NCBI GenBank assembly: GCA_016125495.1
Contig: WGLQ01000015.1
Location: 62,001 to 126,000 of the forward strand
Direction of reading: 5' to 3'
Source of the DNA: Hyphomicrobiales bacterium
GTDB lineage: Bacteria; Pseudomonadota; Alphaproteobacteria; Rhizobiales; RI-29
DNA length: 64,000 nucleotides
Position numbers and translations under genes: made by a program. The notes beneath the pieces are model-generated. The model was not told the DNA's origin. It worked only from the letters and a program-made list of their open reading frames with translations, and searched no databases. Positions 45,542-53,774 of this stretch are shown piece by piece (the first letter of the stretch is position 1; each line of letters starts with the position of its first letter).

Positions 45542-47209
45542 ATGCGTCACGGCGGACAGGTTCTGGCGCGCCAACTGGCGATCAACGGCGTCGAGCGGGT
45601 GTTCTGCGTGCCGGGCGAAAGCTACCTCGCCGCCCTCGACGGGCTCTATGAAACCGCGGGCATCGCCACCATCATCTGCCGCCAGGAAGGCGGCGCGGCG
45701 ATGATGGCGGAGGCCGACGGCAAGCTGACCGGCCGGCCCGGCATCGTCTTCGTGACGCGGGGGCCAGGTGCGACCAATGCATCCGCGGGGATTCACGTCG
45801 CCCGCCAGGATTCGACGCCGCTCATCATGTTCATCGGCCTGCCCTCGCGCGACATGCAGGACCGCGAGGCGTTCCAGGAATTCGACGTCACGGCCGTTTT
45901 CGGAGCCCTCGCGAAACACGCGAGCGTCGTGCCCTCGGCGGACCGCATCCCCGAGTACGTCGGCCGCGCCTTCCACATCGCGATGTCCGGCCGGCCGGGC
46001 CCGGTGGTCGTCGGCCTGCCGGAGGACGTCATCAGTGCCGAAACCGAGGTCCGGGAGGCAAAACCGGCGAACCCGGCCGCCGCCCATCCCTCGCCCGGTG
46101 TCATGCGCGCCCTGGCCGAGCGGCTCGCGGCCGCCGAGCGCCCGTTGCTGCTGGTCGGCGGCCCGGGCTGGAGCGAGACGGTGCGCGGGCGGATCGAGCG
46201 CTTCGCGGCAACCGCTCGGGTGCCGGTGGCGACCGCCTTTCGCTATCAGGACTACGTCGACAATCGCCACCCCTGCTATGCGGGTCACCTCGGCATCGCG
46301 CCGGACCCGGCGCTCGCCAAACGGGTTCGCGCGAGCGACTGTCTCATCGTCATGGGGCCACGGCTCGGGGAGATGACGACCGGGGGATACAGTCTCCTCG
46401 AGGTCCCGAATCCGGAGACCTTCCTGGTACACGTGCAGCCGGGTCCCGACGAAATCGGCCGCGTCTACCGCGCCGATATCGCCATCGCGGCGACCGCGGA
46501 TGAATTCTCCGAAGCGCTCGCGGGGCTCGGCGAGGCGGGCGGTGAGTTGCGGGCCGGCCTCTGCGAGGAGGCGCACCGTGACTACGAACGCTTCATCGTG
46601 CCGCAGCCCTCGAGCGGGCCGGTGCGGCTCGAGCAGATCATGACGCTCCTCTCGGAGGCGCTGCCCGCCGACAGCATCGTCACGAACGGGGCTGGGAACT
46701 ACGCCGGCTGGCTGCACCGCTACTACCAGTGGAAACAATTCCGCACGCAACTCGCCCCGACGTCCGGCTCGATGGGCTACGGCGTTCCGGCGGCGATCGC
46801 GGCCAAGCTGCGCCATCCCGAGCGCCAGGTGGTGGCGCTCGCCGGCGACGGCTGCTTCCTGATGACCGCACAGGAAATGGCGACCGCCCTGCAGTTCGAT
46901 GCCCCGATCCGCATCATCGTGGTCAACAATGGCATGTACGGCACCATCCGCATGCACCAGGAGCGCGAATATCCTTCCCGTGTGATGGCGACGAGCCTCG
47001 TCAACCCGGACTTCGCGGCGATGGCGCGCGCCTTCGGCGGACATGGAGAAACCGTGCTGCATACGGGCGAGTTCGGACCGGCACTCGAACGGGCGCTCGC
47101 CGCGGAGACATTCTCCCTGATCGAAATCAGAACCGACGGAGAGGCGATCACCCCGACCTCGCGGCTCTCGCAAATCCGCGAAGCAGCGATGCTGCGACAG
47201 GGCTCCTGA
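45542..47209 (+). CDS. ThDP-dependent enzyme, acetolactate synthase-like
   Basis: This 555-aa three-domain thiamine-diphosphate enzyme has an N-terminal Pyr domain with FCVPGESYLAALDGLYETAG and the activating glutamate in IICRQEGGAAMMAEADGKL, followed by the GPGATNAS turn. The central domain lacks an obvious FAD function call. The C-terminal PP domain has the ThDP motif GDGCFLMTAQEMATALQFDA ending IIVVNNGMYG (G-D-G...N-N). It resembles ilvB-like carboligases or decarboxylases rather than a named enzyme; it is not clearly Xsc. AAGGAG lies 8 nt before ATG 45542. It starts 40 nt after soeC, so it is probably the last gene of that operon; its substrate is unknown. Confidence 0.8.
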   Translation: MRHGGQVLARQLAINGVERVFCVPGESYLAALDGLYETAGIATIICRQEGGAAMMAEADGKLTGRPGIVFVTRGPGATNASAGIHVARQDSTPLIMFIGLPSRDMQDREAFQEFDVTAVFGALAKHASVVPSADRIPEYVGRAFHIAMSGRPGPVVVGLPEDVISAETEVREAKPANPAAAHPSPGVMRALAERLAAAERPLLLVGGPGWSETVRGRIERFAATARVPVATAFRYQDYVDNRHPCYAGHLGIAPDPALAKRVRASDCLIVMGPRLGEMTTGGYSLLEVPNPETFLVHVQPGPDEIGRVYRADIAIAATADEFSEALAGLGEAGGELRAGLCEEAHRDYERFIVPQPSSGPVRLEQIMTLLSEALPADSIVTNGAGNYAGWLHRYYQWKQFRTQLAPTSGSMGYGVPAAIAAKLRHPERQVVALAGDGCFLMTAQEMATALQFDAPIRIIVVNNGMYGTIRMHQEREYPSRVMATSLVNPDFAAMARAFGGHGETVLHTGEFGPALERALAAETFSLIEIRTDGEAITPTSRLSQIREAAMLRQGS

Positions 47210-47224
47210 GGAACGGGACACCGA

Positions 47225-47260
47225 GTCGAGGGCGACGGGTGCAGGGCGCCCCGTCTCGAC
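47225..47260 (+). terminator. Probable terminator of the soe operon
   Basis: GTCGA...GACGGG pairs with CCCGTC...TCGAC (47225-47260, one bulge). It is followed by CTTTGCATTT and lies 16 nt after the ThDP-enzyme stop. Confidence 0.6.
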
Positions 47261-47583
47261 CTTTGCATTTACCTTCCATTAGCATTAAGCAGTTGGTCCG
47301 CGAGACATTAACGGATCGTTGTGTTAGAGATTCATCAACGTCGCGGTTCGGACTGTGACGGGATGGTGAGGAGATCGGCGATGCAGCCGGAAGCCGGGGC
47401 CGACGAAGGTAGCGCGGGCGCGCGCTGACCTTCACCTGCTTCACGATTGCAGCGGCACTCCTGCCGGCGAAACTCGAATGCGGCGTCGCTGCCCCGTACC
47501 AGGCGATGGCGCTCGAGCAAGGCGGAACCATCCGAGGCGCGATGAACCGACGTTAACTCTCCCTCCTCCGACTGCACATGCAC
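47261..47583. other. Intergenic, AT-richer stretch then non-coding sequence
   Basis: 47261-47340 is AT-rich for this genome, with several TTAA-containing words (e.g. CATTAAG, CATTAAC). No ORF or RNA gene is recognised up to the repeat array. Confidence 0.4.
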
Positions 47584-47735
47584 AACCCCCTGCCCTCTCG
47601 GGCAGGGGGTTGCTTTCGTCGTGACGATCCAAGGATCGTCGTCTCGGCCCCTGCCCTCCCGGGAAGGGGGGCGTCTTTCGTCGCGACGATCCAGGGATCG
47701 TCGCCTCGGCCCGTGCCCTCCCGGGAAGGGGGTTG
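47584..47735. repeat. Tandem array of about 2.5 palindromic 62-bp units
   Basis: Each unit contains a GC-rich hairpin around TGCCCTCYCGGG and a second palindrome around GACGATCCnnGGATCGTC, then CTCGGCC. Copies of TGCCCTC start at 47591, 47652 and 47714 (spacing 61 and 62 nt). GACGATCC copies start at 47623 and 47685 (62 nt). Unit 1 has a perfect 12-bp stem AACCCCCTGCCC-TCTC-GGGCAGGGGGTT (47584-47611). Unit 2 has a perfect 10-bp stem GCGACGATCC-AG-GGATCGTCGC (47683-47704). Unit 3 is truncated after the first hairpin. It lies between the ends of convergent genes. Confidence 0.85.
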
Positions 47736-47785
47736 TCTCTCCGCGGCACAGCCTCCCCAATGGCCGCCGAGGTCTGCGGGCGCGC

Positions 47786-48418
47786 TCACACCGGCATCGG
47801 GATGGAGGACTGGGCAACCGGGACATGGTAGCCGCGCTGGACAGCAGGTCGCCCCGCGATCGCCAGGTACCAGCGCCTCACGTTCGGGAACTCGGCGAGA
47901 TCGATCCGCTGCCATTCGAAGCGCGCGGCCCAGGGCCATGCGGCGATGTCGGCGATGGAATAATCACCCGCGATGAATTCGCTCCGGGCGAGCTGGCGAT
48001 CGAGCACACCGTAGAGACGGCGCGTTTCCTTGGAAAAGCGCTCCTCGGCGTAGGCCGAACTGCCGGGATTGAAGTGCAGGAAATGATGGGCCTGACCGAG
48101 CATCGGACCGAAGCCGCCCATCTGCCACATCAGCCATTGGAGCACGCGATAGCGCCCGGCGAGATCGGTTGGCCAGAGCTGGCCGGAGCGCTCGGCGAGG
48201 TAGGCGAGGATCGCACCGCTCTCGAAGAGGCCGACCCCGGTCTCCCTGTCGACGATGGCGGGTATGCGATTGTTGGGACTGATGGCGAGGAAATGCGGCT
48301 GGAACTGCTCGTCCTTGTTAATGTCGATCGGATGCACTTCGTAGGGCATGCCGGTCTCTTCCAGCATGATCGAGACCTTACGCCCGTTGGGCGTCGACCA
48401 GGTGTAGAAATCGATCAT
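47786..48418 (-). CDS. Glutathione S-transferase, YfcG/YghU (Nu-class) type
   Basis: This 210-aa GST begins with MIDFYTWSTPNGRKVSIMLE and has YEVHPIDINKDEQFQPHFLA, SPNNRIPAIVDRETG and the ESGAILAYLAERSGQLWP segment. The T/N residues near the start and the NPNNRIPA-type loop are characteristic of Nu-class GSTs, which have disulfide-bond oxidoreductase activity. The C-terminal domain contains WLMWQMGGFGPMLGQAHHFL. ATG 48418 with GGAG at about 10 nt is preferred over the GTG at 48427, which sits on the ribosome site. It starts just inside the end of the MFS gene region and is probably cotranscribed with it. Confidence 0.88.
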   Translation of the reverse strand: MIDFYTWSTPNGRKVSIMLEETGMPYEVHPIDINKDEQFQPHFLAISPNNRIPAIVDRETGVGLFESGAILAYLAERSGQLWPTDLAGRYRVLQWLMWQMGGFGPMLGQAHHFLHFNPGSSAYAEERFSKETRRLYGVLDRQLARSEFIAGDYSIADIAAWPWAARFEWQRIDLAEFPNVRRWYLAIAGRPAVQRGYHVPVAQSSIPMPV

Positions 48419-48423
48419 CGTTT

Positions 48424-49710
48424 TCACTCTCCTTTGCGGTGAATGTCAGGGGCCGGACGGATGGGCGCGGCGGCGGTCGGATCGGATGTTGCGGGCGGCG
48501 CGGAGGCGAGCCCTTGGCGAAGGACGACGACGGCCGTGCGCACCGGCACCATGGCCAGCGCGGCAACGAGGAGCGCGGCGTAGGCCCCGAAGATCGAGAG
48601 CGGAAAACCGTCGCCGCCGATCGCGTCCATGAGTGGGCCGGTGATGCCGGCACCAACGAGATTGCCGACACCCCACATCAGGCTGAATCCGGCATTGGCA
48701 GCGAGCAATTGCGGGCCGCGCAGGTGCTCGCCGACCAAGGTCATGGCCAGCGTATAGACGCCGAAGGCGAGCGCGCCCCAGACGACGAGGTAGGGCACCG
48801 CGAAGGCGCTCGAGAGATCGATCAGCGGCAGCCCCGCCGCCCCGCCCGCGCCGACGAGAGCGCAAACCACCAGCAGGCGGCGGCGCGAATAGCGATCGGC
48901 GAGATAGCCGAGTGGCAGCTGCAGGACGAGATTGCCGATGATGAGCGCGGTCAGGAGAAGGGCCGCGCGGTCGGCCGAGATGCCCTCACCCAGCGCATAA
49001 ACACTCCAAAGACCGAGGATGGCAGCGTCGAAATAGCCAAAGCAGCCGACCGCGAGCAGAAGGAGCGGAATCAGACGAACGGTGCGCGCCACATGGGAGA
49101 GGGCGACGTGTTCGACCTCGGGAGCACGGCCGCGCAGCAAGAGGACGGGCGAGCCGAGGACCGCGAGGGCGACGCCGACGACGACATAGGGAAATACACC
49201 CGAAAAGCCGATCACCGGGATCAGCAATGGGCCCGCGGCAAAGAGGCCCGCGATGACGGACGTGTAGATGCCGACGATACGACCGCGCAGGCGATCGGGC
49301 GCGAACTCGTTCAGCCAGGTCTCACTGACCACGAAAAGCACGGCACCGCTGCAACTGAGGATGAAGCGCAGGCCATACCAGACCTCGACGTCCGGGATGA
49401 AGCCGAACAGCATGATGGTGACGACCGTCGTCGCCATGCAGCAGATGACCGTCGGCCAGGCGCCGAAATGGCGCACGAGCACAGCCGCCGCGAACGAGCC
49501 GAAGGCGGTTCCAAGTCCCGACATGGCGGTCTGCAGACCGATCACCGTCGAGGAATAGCCACGGGCCTCGAGGTTGAAGGAGAGTGCAGGGTAGGTGTAG
49601 CCCACCGTCAACGAATAGACGCCAACCACCGCGACGACGCCGACGATGGCTTCGAGTCGGCCCGCCTCGTCGATCGGACGGCGCCCATCGAGCTTTCCAC
49701 CAGCGCCCAC
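48424..49710 (-). CDS. MFS transporter
   Basis: This 428-aa permease has 12 predicted helices. Helix 1 is EAIVGVVAVVGVYSLTVGYT. The loop between helices 2 and 3 has VRHFGAWPTV. The second-half signature is GYLADRYSRRRLLVVCALVG (G-x-L/A-D-R-x-x-R-R). FVVSETWLNEFAPDRLRGRI resembles the central loop of the MFS gene at 2175-3503 (TQSWLNDVTGNAWRGRV), so the two belong to the same subgroup. The substrate is unknown. The start is GTG at 49710. It lies directly upstream of the GST gene, with the stop 6 nt before the GST start. Confidence 0.85.
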   Translation of the reverse strand: MGAGGKLDGRRPIDEAGRLEAIVGVVAVVGVYSLTVGYTYPALSFNLEARGYSSTVIGLQTAMSGLGTAFGSFAAAVLVRHFGAWPTVICCMATTVVTIMLFGFIPDVEVWYGLRFILSCSGAVLFVVSETWLNEFAPDRLRGRIVGIYTSVIAGLFAAGPLLIPVIGFSGVFPYVVVGVALAVLGSPVLLLRGRAPEVEHVALSHVARTVRLIPLLLLAVGCFGYFDAAILGLWSVYALGEGISADRAALLLTALIIGNLVLQLPLGYLADRYSRRRLLVVCALVGAGGAAGLPLIDLSSAFAVPYLVVWGALAFGVYTLAMTLVGEHLRGPQLLAANAGFSLMWGVGNLVGAGITGPLMDAIGGDGFPLSIFGAYAALLVAALAMVPVRTAVVVLRQGLASAPPATSDPTAAAPIRPAPDIHRKGE

Positions 49711-50191
49711 CGCAGCCCCCCATCCATCACGCCCCCCCGCCGATTCCGGCGGCAGACCGAGCTAGCACCTCGCGCCCGCGTCCACCAGAACCAGCAAGGA
49801 AGTGGAGCCAGGGCGACAGCGCGCGACACCAATCGACAGAAAGGAGAAGGCGATGTCATACTGTGGACATGGCCAAATCATAAAGATGGATCAGCACTAT
49901 TTCGCGCCCGCTCGCGGACGCAAGGGATTGGAGACGATCTCGAAAGGTAAGTCGCGTACGGGATCCTTCCATGAGCGGCGCCGAGCAAAACTCGGCGCCG
50001 CAATTGTTTCGGCGGGACGCAGAGGCGTCGATCGTGCATGCCATTGGAGACTTGGCAGCGGCGGATCACCGCCAGGGTTGCGCCAGTTCGAAGCCGGGCC
50101 AGCTTGCCTCGTGATGCCAAGGCGCTATGACGGCAGCGCTCGGCGCGGTTGCGATCCATCGCGGCGGCCGGCCGAATGCTTCAGGTGCCGC
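49711..50191. other. Region upstream of the DUF1045 gene with open frame and hairpin
   Basis: An ATG at 49853 has an ideal AAGGAG site 6 nt upstream. It opens a frame (MSYCGHGQIIKMDQHYFAPA onward) that runs without a stop into the DUF1045 gene at 50192. A perfect hairpin, CGGCGCCGAG-caaaa-CTCGGCGCCG, lies at about 49979-50003. The 113 extra residues do not look like a folded domain (arginine/glycine-rich). It could be a 5' leader, a degraded small gene or a genuine N-terminal extension. Confidence 0.4.
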
Positions 50192-50884
50192 ATGTTCCAG
50201 AGATACGCCGTCTACTACGCTCCAGAGCCCCACACGCCGTTGTCGCGCTTTGCCGCCGCTTGGTTCGGCCATCGATCGCCGGGCGCAACGAGCCATACCC
50301 CGCGCGAAACACTCGGATTGCCGGAGGAACTGGTCGAACGCGCGACACGCGGACCGTCGCGCTATGGAATGCACGCGACGCTGAAGGCGCCGTTCCGCCT
50401 CGCGGATGGAAGCGATGAACGCCAACTCGCCCAAGAGGTGCGGGCGCTCGCCAAGCGACTGCAACCGGCCCGCACGGGCCCGCTCGAGGTGGCACGACTG
50501 GGCGATTTCGTCGCGATGATCGCGACCGGCGACACGTCCGGCGCCGATGCGGTGGCGGCCGCCTGTGTCACGGAACTGGACCACCTGCGCGCGCCACTGA
50601 CGGATGCCGAGCGCGCCCACCGCCAGCCGTCCCGGCTCGACGACAAGGAGCGGGCCCATCTCGAGCGTTGGGGCTATCCCCACGTGCTCGACCGGTTCCG
50701 CCTGCACATCACCGTCAGCGACCGATTGCCTCAGGACGAGGGAGAGGCCGTCGCTGCCGCCATCTCCCGCCGATTGAAGCCGATCCTCGCCCAGCCGTTC
50801 GAGATGGCGGCGATCTGCCTATTCGGCGATCCGGGAGACGCCCGCCCGTTCGTCCTCCTCGAGCGCTTCAGGCTCGGGGACTGA
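50192..50884 (+). CDS. DUF1045 protein, 2H phosphoesterase superfamily
   Basis: This 230-aa protein starts MFQRYAVYYAPEPHTPLSRF. It contains both HxTx motifs of 2H phosphoesterases: HATLKAPF (about residue 64) and HITVSDRL (about residue 172). DUF1045 genes usually lie in phosphonate (C-P lyase, phn) operons, but no phn gene is in this window, so its role here is open. The start was chosen at the family N-terminus, with CAGGTG upstream; the frame also extends to 49853 with a better ribosome site. It is convergent with the coiled-coil/barrel gene, 57 nt away. Confidence 0.82.
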   Translation: MFQRYAVYYAPEPHTPLSRFAAAWFGHRSPGATSHTPRETLGLPEELVERATRGPSRYGMHATLKAPFRLADGSDERQLAQEVRALAKRLQPARTGPLEVARLGDFVAMIATGDTSGADAVAAACVTELDHLRAPLTDAERAHRQPSRLDDKERAHLERWGYPHVLDRFRLHITVSDRLPQDEGEAVAAAISRRLKPILAQPFEMAAICLFGDPGDARPFVLLERFRLGD

Positions 50885-50941
50885 AGAACGGAGCGGCGGC
50901 GGCGAGCGAGCCCTGATCCGGCCCGTCGACGCCACCGGCGA

Positions 50942-53194
50942 TCAGAACCGCCACTTGCCTTCCAGGTAGACCAGGGCGTCCTCGCGAGTGCCGCGGCCGA
51001 GGTCGAGGCCGCCCGCGCCATCGTAGGCAACGGTCGGATCGGTCTCGATGCCATAGCGGGCGCCGAACGCCAGCAGGAAGCCGTCCAGGTCGAACTCGAT
51101 CTGAAGGTCGGCCTCGGCGCCGAAGCCGGCAAAGCCGCCACTCTCGGAAGCGTTTCCGGCGGAAAGCCCAGCGACCCGCAATTGGGCGTCCGCGTTCGCA
51201 TAACCGAGCTTCACGAACGCATCGGCATCGAGAACGAGCGTGGCAAAGCCGAGCGGGGTGCCGCCGAGCGGTTGGCGGACGTGGCCGAAGAAGCCCAGAA
51301 GCGCGGAATGCGAATCGAGTTCGCGGGCGAGCGAGAAGGCCGCCCCGTCGAGCGCGCGCAGACCAAGCACCTCCTCCTCGAGCGACGTCAACTGGAGACC
51401 GGCCAGCAGACCGAACCGGCAGCCGGCACCCGACGAAAGGCATGCGTGCTCCGGCGATCCGAGGCGCAGCTCGGTGCGCAATTCGTGGTAGTCGGCATCG
51501 TAGGCGATCGGCGTCGCGCCCGGACCAGCCGCAGCCAGGATCGAGCCGCCGGGGGCTTCCAGGGTCAACACACCGGCCAACCCGACCGCCGGGGCGATAT
51601 TCGCGTCGTCTCCGGCGTCGATGACTCGGACCTCCCACTCACCGATGGCGACAGCTCCGATAGCTGCGCTCGCATCGAACGTGCCGGACACCTCGACCGA
51701 CCAGCTACCCAGTGTGCCGTCGCCACCTGCCGGGCGGCGGCCAGGCAGGTCGATCTCGCCGACGCCGATCCGGGCGCGCAGTTCGTGGGGGCGGGCCATT
51801 TCGAGATCGGCGTCGAGCGAACGCTCGCGCGGGGCGGCCTGCGGCAGAGCCGGCGAGCGCGGAACACTGCGAACAGGGCGGCGGCCGGTCGCACCCGACA
51901 ATCGCACGGGAGCGCGGGCGATCTGCGGGCGGCCGAGGTCGACGTCCTCGTCCACCGGGAGAACCGGCTGCTCCGGCGGCAGGATCGGCGAAATCCGGGG
52001 CGCGGCATCCGCCGTCGAGGGAGTGCGCGCGGCAGGTGCGGTCAGGCGATCCTGGGACTTGCCGTCATCGGTCCCGCCGTTCGGGTCGGGCGTCGCGATC
52101 GGCTCGCGCCCCTGGCGCTGTGCGGTGCCGGCCGAGGGGCCGGTTTCACGACCACCGGTTGCCGGCTCGGTCGTGCCGCGACATTGCGCGATGCAACGGC
52201 GATTGCCTGCCAGCATGGTGTCATAGGCCTCGAGACGCTCTTCGATGCGGCGCGTCGCCGAGACCACCTGGCTCCATTGCTCGCTGCGGCGCTCGAGGAC
52301 CTGCCGGAAGTCGGGGGCGAGCTGCTCGAGGGCCGCACGCTGCTGGATGATCTGAGCGTCGATGCTGGCGCGCCGTTCGCGTGCTTCGAAATCCGCGAGA
52401 CCGCGAATGCTCTGGAGATAGCGCTCGATGCTGGCGTCGCGGGCACGGTCGGCGCCGGCGACCACTTCCTCGGTGCGCGCCAGACCGGCACGGGTCGTTG
52501 CGAGCTGGCGCCTCTCGTCCTCGATCTGACCGACCAGATTGTTCACCTCGAGGACCTCGGCGTTACAGTCGGCGCACTCGGTGGCCTCCAATCGTTCGAG
52601 AGGGGATTGGGCGATGCGCGCGAAGTTCGGGCGCGCCGCGCCGCGCTCGACGTCGAGGCACTGATCGGTGCAGCGGCCAGCCAGCCGGGTGAACGCCTGG
52701 CTCTCGCTGCGCAGCCGCTCGATGACGGCATTGTGCCATGTGATGCGCTCGAAAAACTGGGCCTTGCGCTCGAGTTCGTCGGCAAGGCGGCGATCGAGAT
52801 CGGCGGTCTCCTCACTCAACCGGCGCAGACGCGCTTCGATCTCCGGCAACCGGGCACGATCGCGGTTGCTGCGGCGCTCGCGAAGGACCTGCGAGACAGA
52901 ACGCTCGTTGGCATCCTTCGATGTCGTGAGGCTCGCGATGGCCGCATCGACTCGCTCGACCTGAGCGAGCGTTCGCGTGCGGTCCTGCTCGAAGCGTCTG
53001 AGGTCCGCGGCGAGACTTGCGCCGGCCGCCGAGACGGTCTGACAGCGCGCGCATGGCGTGGCGGTGCCAGCCTGAGCGAATGCGGAGCGCGGCGAAAGGG
53101 CCACTACGAGTGCCAGGATGATCCCGACGAGTACGAACGACGCGACTGATTTCGGCCTAGACGCGGCCGCAACCACGCAAACGCGACTCTGCAT
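50942..53194 (-). CDS. Exported coiled-coil plus beta-barrel protein with four cysteine pairs, unknown
   Basis: This 750-aa protein has a signal peptide with cleavage near AFA-QAG (residue 40). Residues 50-330 are charged heptad-like coiled coil. It is interrupted by four close cysteine pairs: C48-x2-C51, C175-x3-C179, C207-x2-C210 and C334-x3-C338. A proline-rich linker follows (~340-450), then about 280 residues of amphipathic strands and glycines (GEWEVRVIDAG, LLAGLQLTSLEEEVLG, LQIEFDLDGFLLAFGARYGI) ending ALVYLEGKWRF. The terminal aromatic phenylalanine fits a Bam-recognised outer-membrane barrel. ATG 53194 has GGGGG upstream. No known family was recognised. A periplasm-spanning barrel with metal-binding or disulfide-linked coils is an inference. 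Confidence 0.75.
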   Translation of the reverse strand: MQSRVCVVAAASRPKSVASFVLVGIILALVVALSPRSAFAQAGTATPCARCQTVSAAGASLAADLRRFEQDRTRTLAQVERVDAAIASLTTSKDANERSVSQVLRERRSNRDRARLPEIEARLRRLSEETADLDRRLADELERKAQFFERITWHNAVIERLRSESQAFTRLAGRCTDQCLDVERGAARPNFARIAQSPLERLEATECADCNAEVLEVNNLVGQIEDERRQLATTRAGLARTEEVVAGADRARDASIERYLQSIRGLADFEARERRASIDAQIIQQRAALEQLAPDFRQVLERRSEQWSQVVSATRRIEERLEAYDTMLAGNRRCIAQCRGTTEPATGGRETGPSAGTAQRQGREPIATPDPNGGTDDGKSQDRLTAPAARTPSTADAAPRISPILPPEQPVLPVDEDVDLGRPQIARAPVRLSGATGRRPVRSVPRSPALPQAAPRERSLDADLEMARPHELRARIGVGEIDLPGRRPAGGDGTLGSWSVEVSGTFDASAAIGAVAIGEWEVRVIDAGDDANIAPAVGLAGVLTLEAPGGSILAAAGPGATPIAYDADYHELRTELRLGSPEHACLSSGAGCRFGLLAGLQLTSLEEEVLGLRALDGAAFSLARELDSHSALLGFFGHVRQPLGGTPLGFATLVLDADAFVKLGYANADAQLRVAGLSAGNASESGGFAGFGAEADLQIEFDLDGFLLAFGARYGIETDPTVAYDGAGGLDLGRGTREDALVYLEGKWRF

Positions 53195-53774
53195 GACTAA
53201 ACCCCCGATCACCAACTTGCCGGCAGGCTAGGTGATTCGAGGCTGGCGCCTCAGGTTGATTGAGCAACGTTTCGCCAAAAGCACGCGGCTCGTGAACAAT
53301 CGGTCGAAAACCAGGGGACAAAATCGATCAACATTATGAAATTGCGCCCATAATCTACCGCCCGCGAATCCTGCGACAGGATTGTCGATTGCGGGGAGAT
53401 CACCACGGCCAGGGCCATTCGGGCCGGTGGGGCGGCAACCGGCGGGTCCGATCGCCCGGGCAAGTTGCGCATCGGCGGGGCGTTGCAGCGGGCGCGTTCC
53501 GCTCCACACCGGGCCTCCACATCGGGCTGGACAAGGCCCGGGCGATGCGTCACACGGGCCAGCATGGCCACTCTCGGCGTGAACCCGGGTGCGCGACGGA
53601 GCCATTGCCTCAGACCGTGCCCGGAACGCGTCGAGACGAACGGGATCACCCGAGTGCCGCATCCGGCCGTTGCCGAGAACCGGCGCCGGATGCGACGTCC
53701 GAGACGGGGGTGCGGCGGATGCCTCGAGCCCGGCCCGGACGAGATTGTCATTTCAACACCGCAAGGGGGTAGGC
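53195..53774. other. Divergent intergenic region
   Basis: No credible ORF is seen. 53260-53360 is AT-rich for this genome and probably holds the promoter of the coiled-coil/barrel gene. A short perfect hairpin AATCCTG-cga-CAGGATT lies at 53367-53383. Confidence 0.4.

Noticed and set aside
45542-47209. Calling the ThDP enzyme sulfoacetaldehyde acetyltransferase (Xsc)
   Set aside because: Tempting because of the sulfite dehydrogenase next door, but the N-terminal and ThDP regions read as acetolactate-synthase-like and the length is shorter than Xsc as I recall it.
45470-47221. 583-aa minus-strand ORF opposite the ThDP enzyme
   Set aside because: The plus-strand frame has complete ThDP motifs; the opposite frame is His/Arg/Asp-rich shadow sequence.
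47584-47735. CRISPR array
   Set aside because: The repeated unit is continuous and palindromic, with no unique spacers of constant length and no cas genes.
47148-47939. Overlapping minus-strand ORFs across the repeat array
   Set aside because: Their repeated protein sequence is only the translation of the palindromic DNA units.
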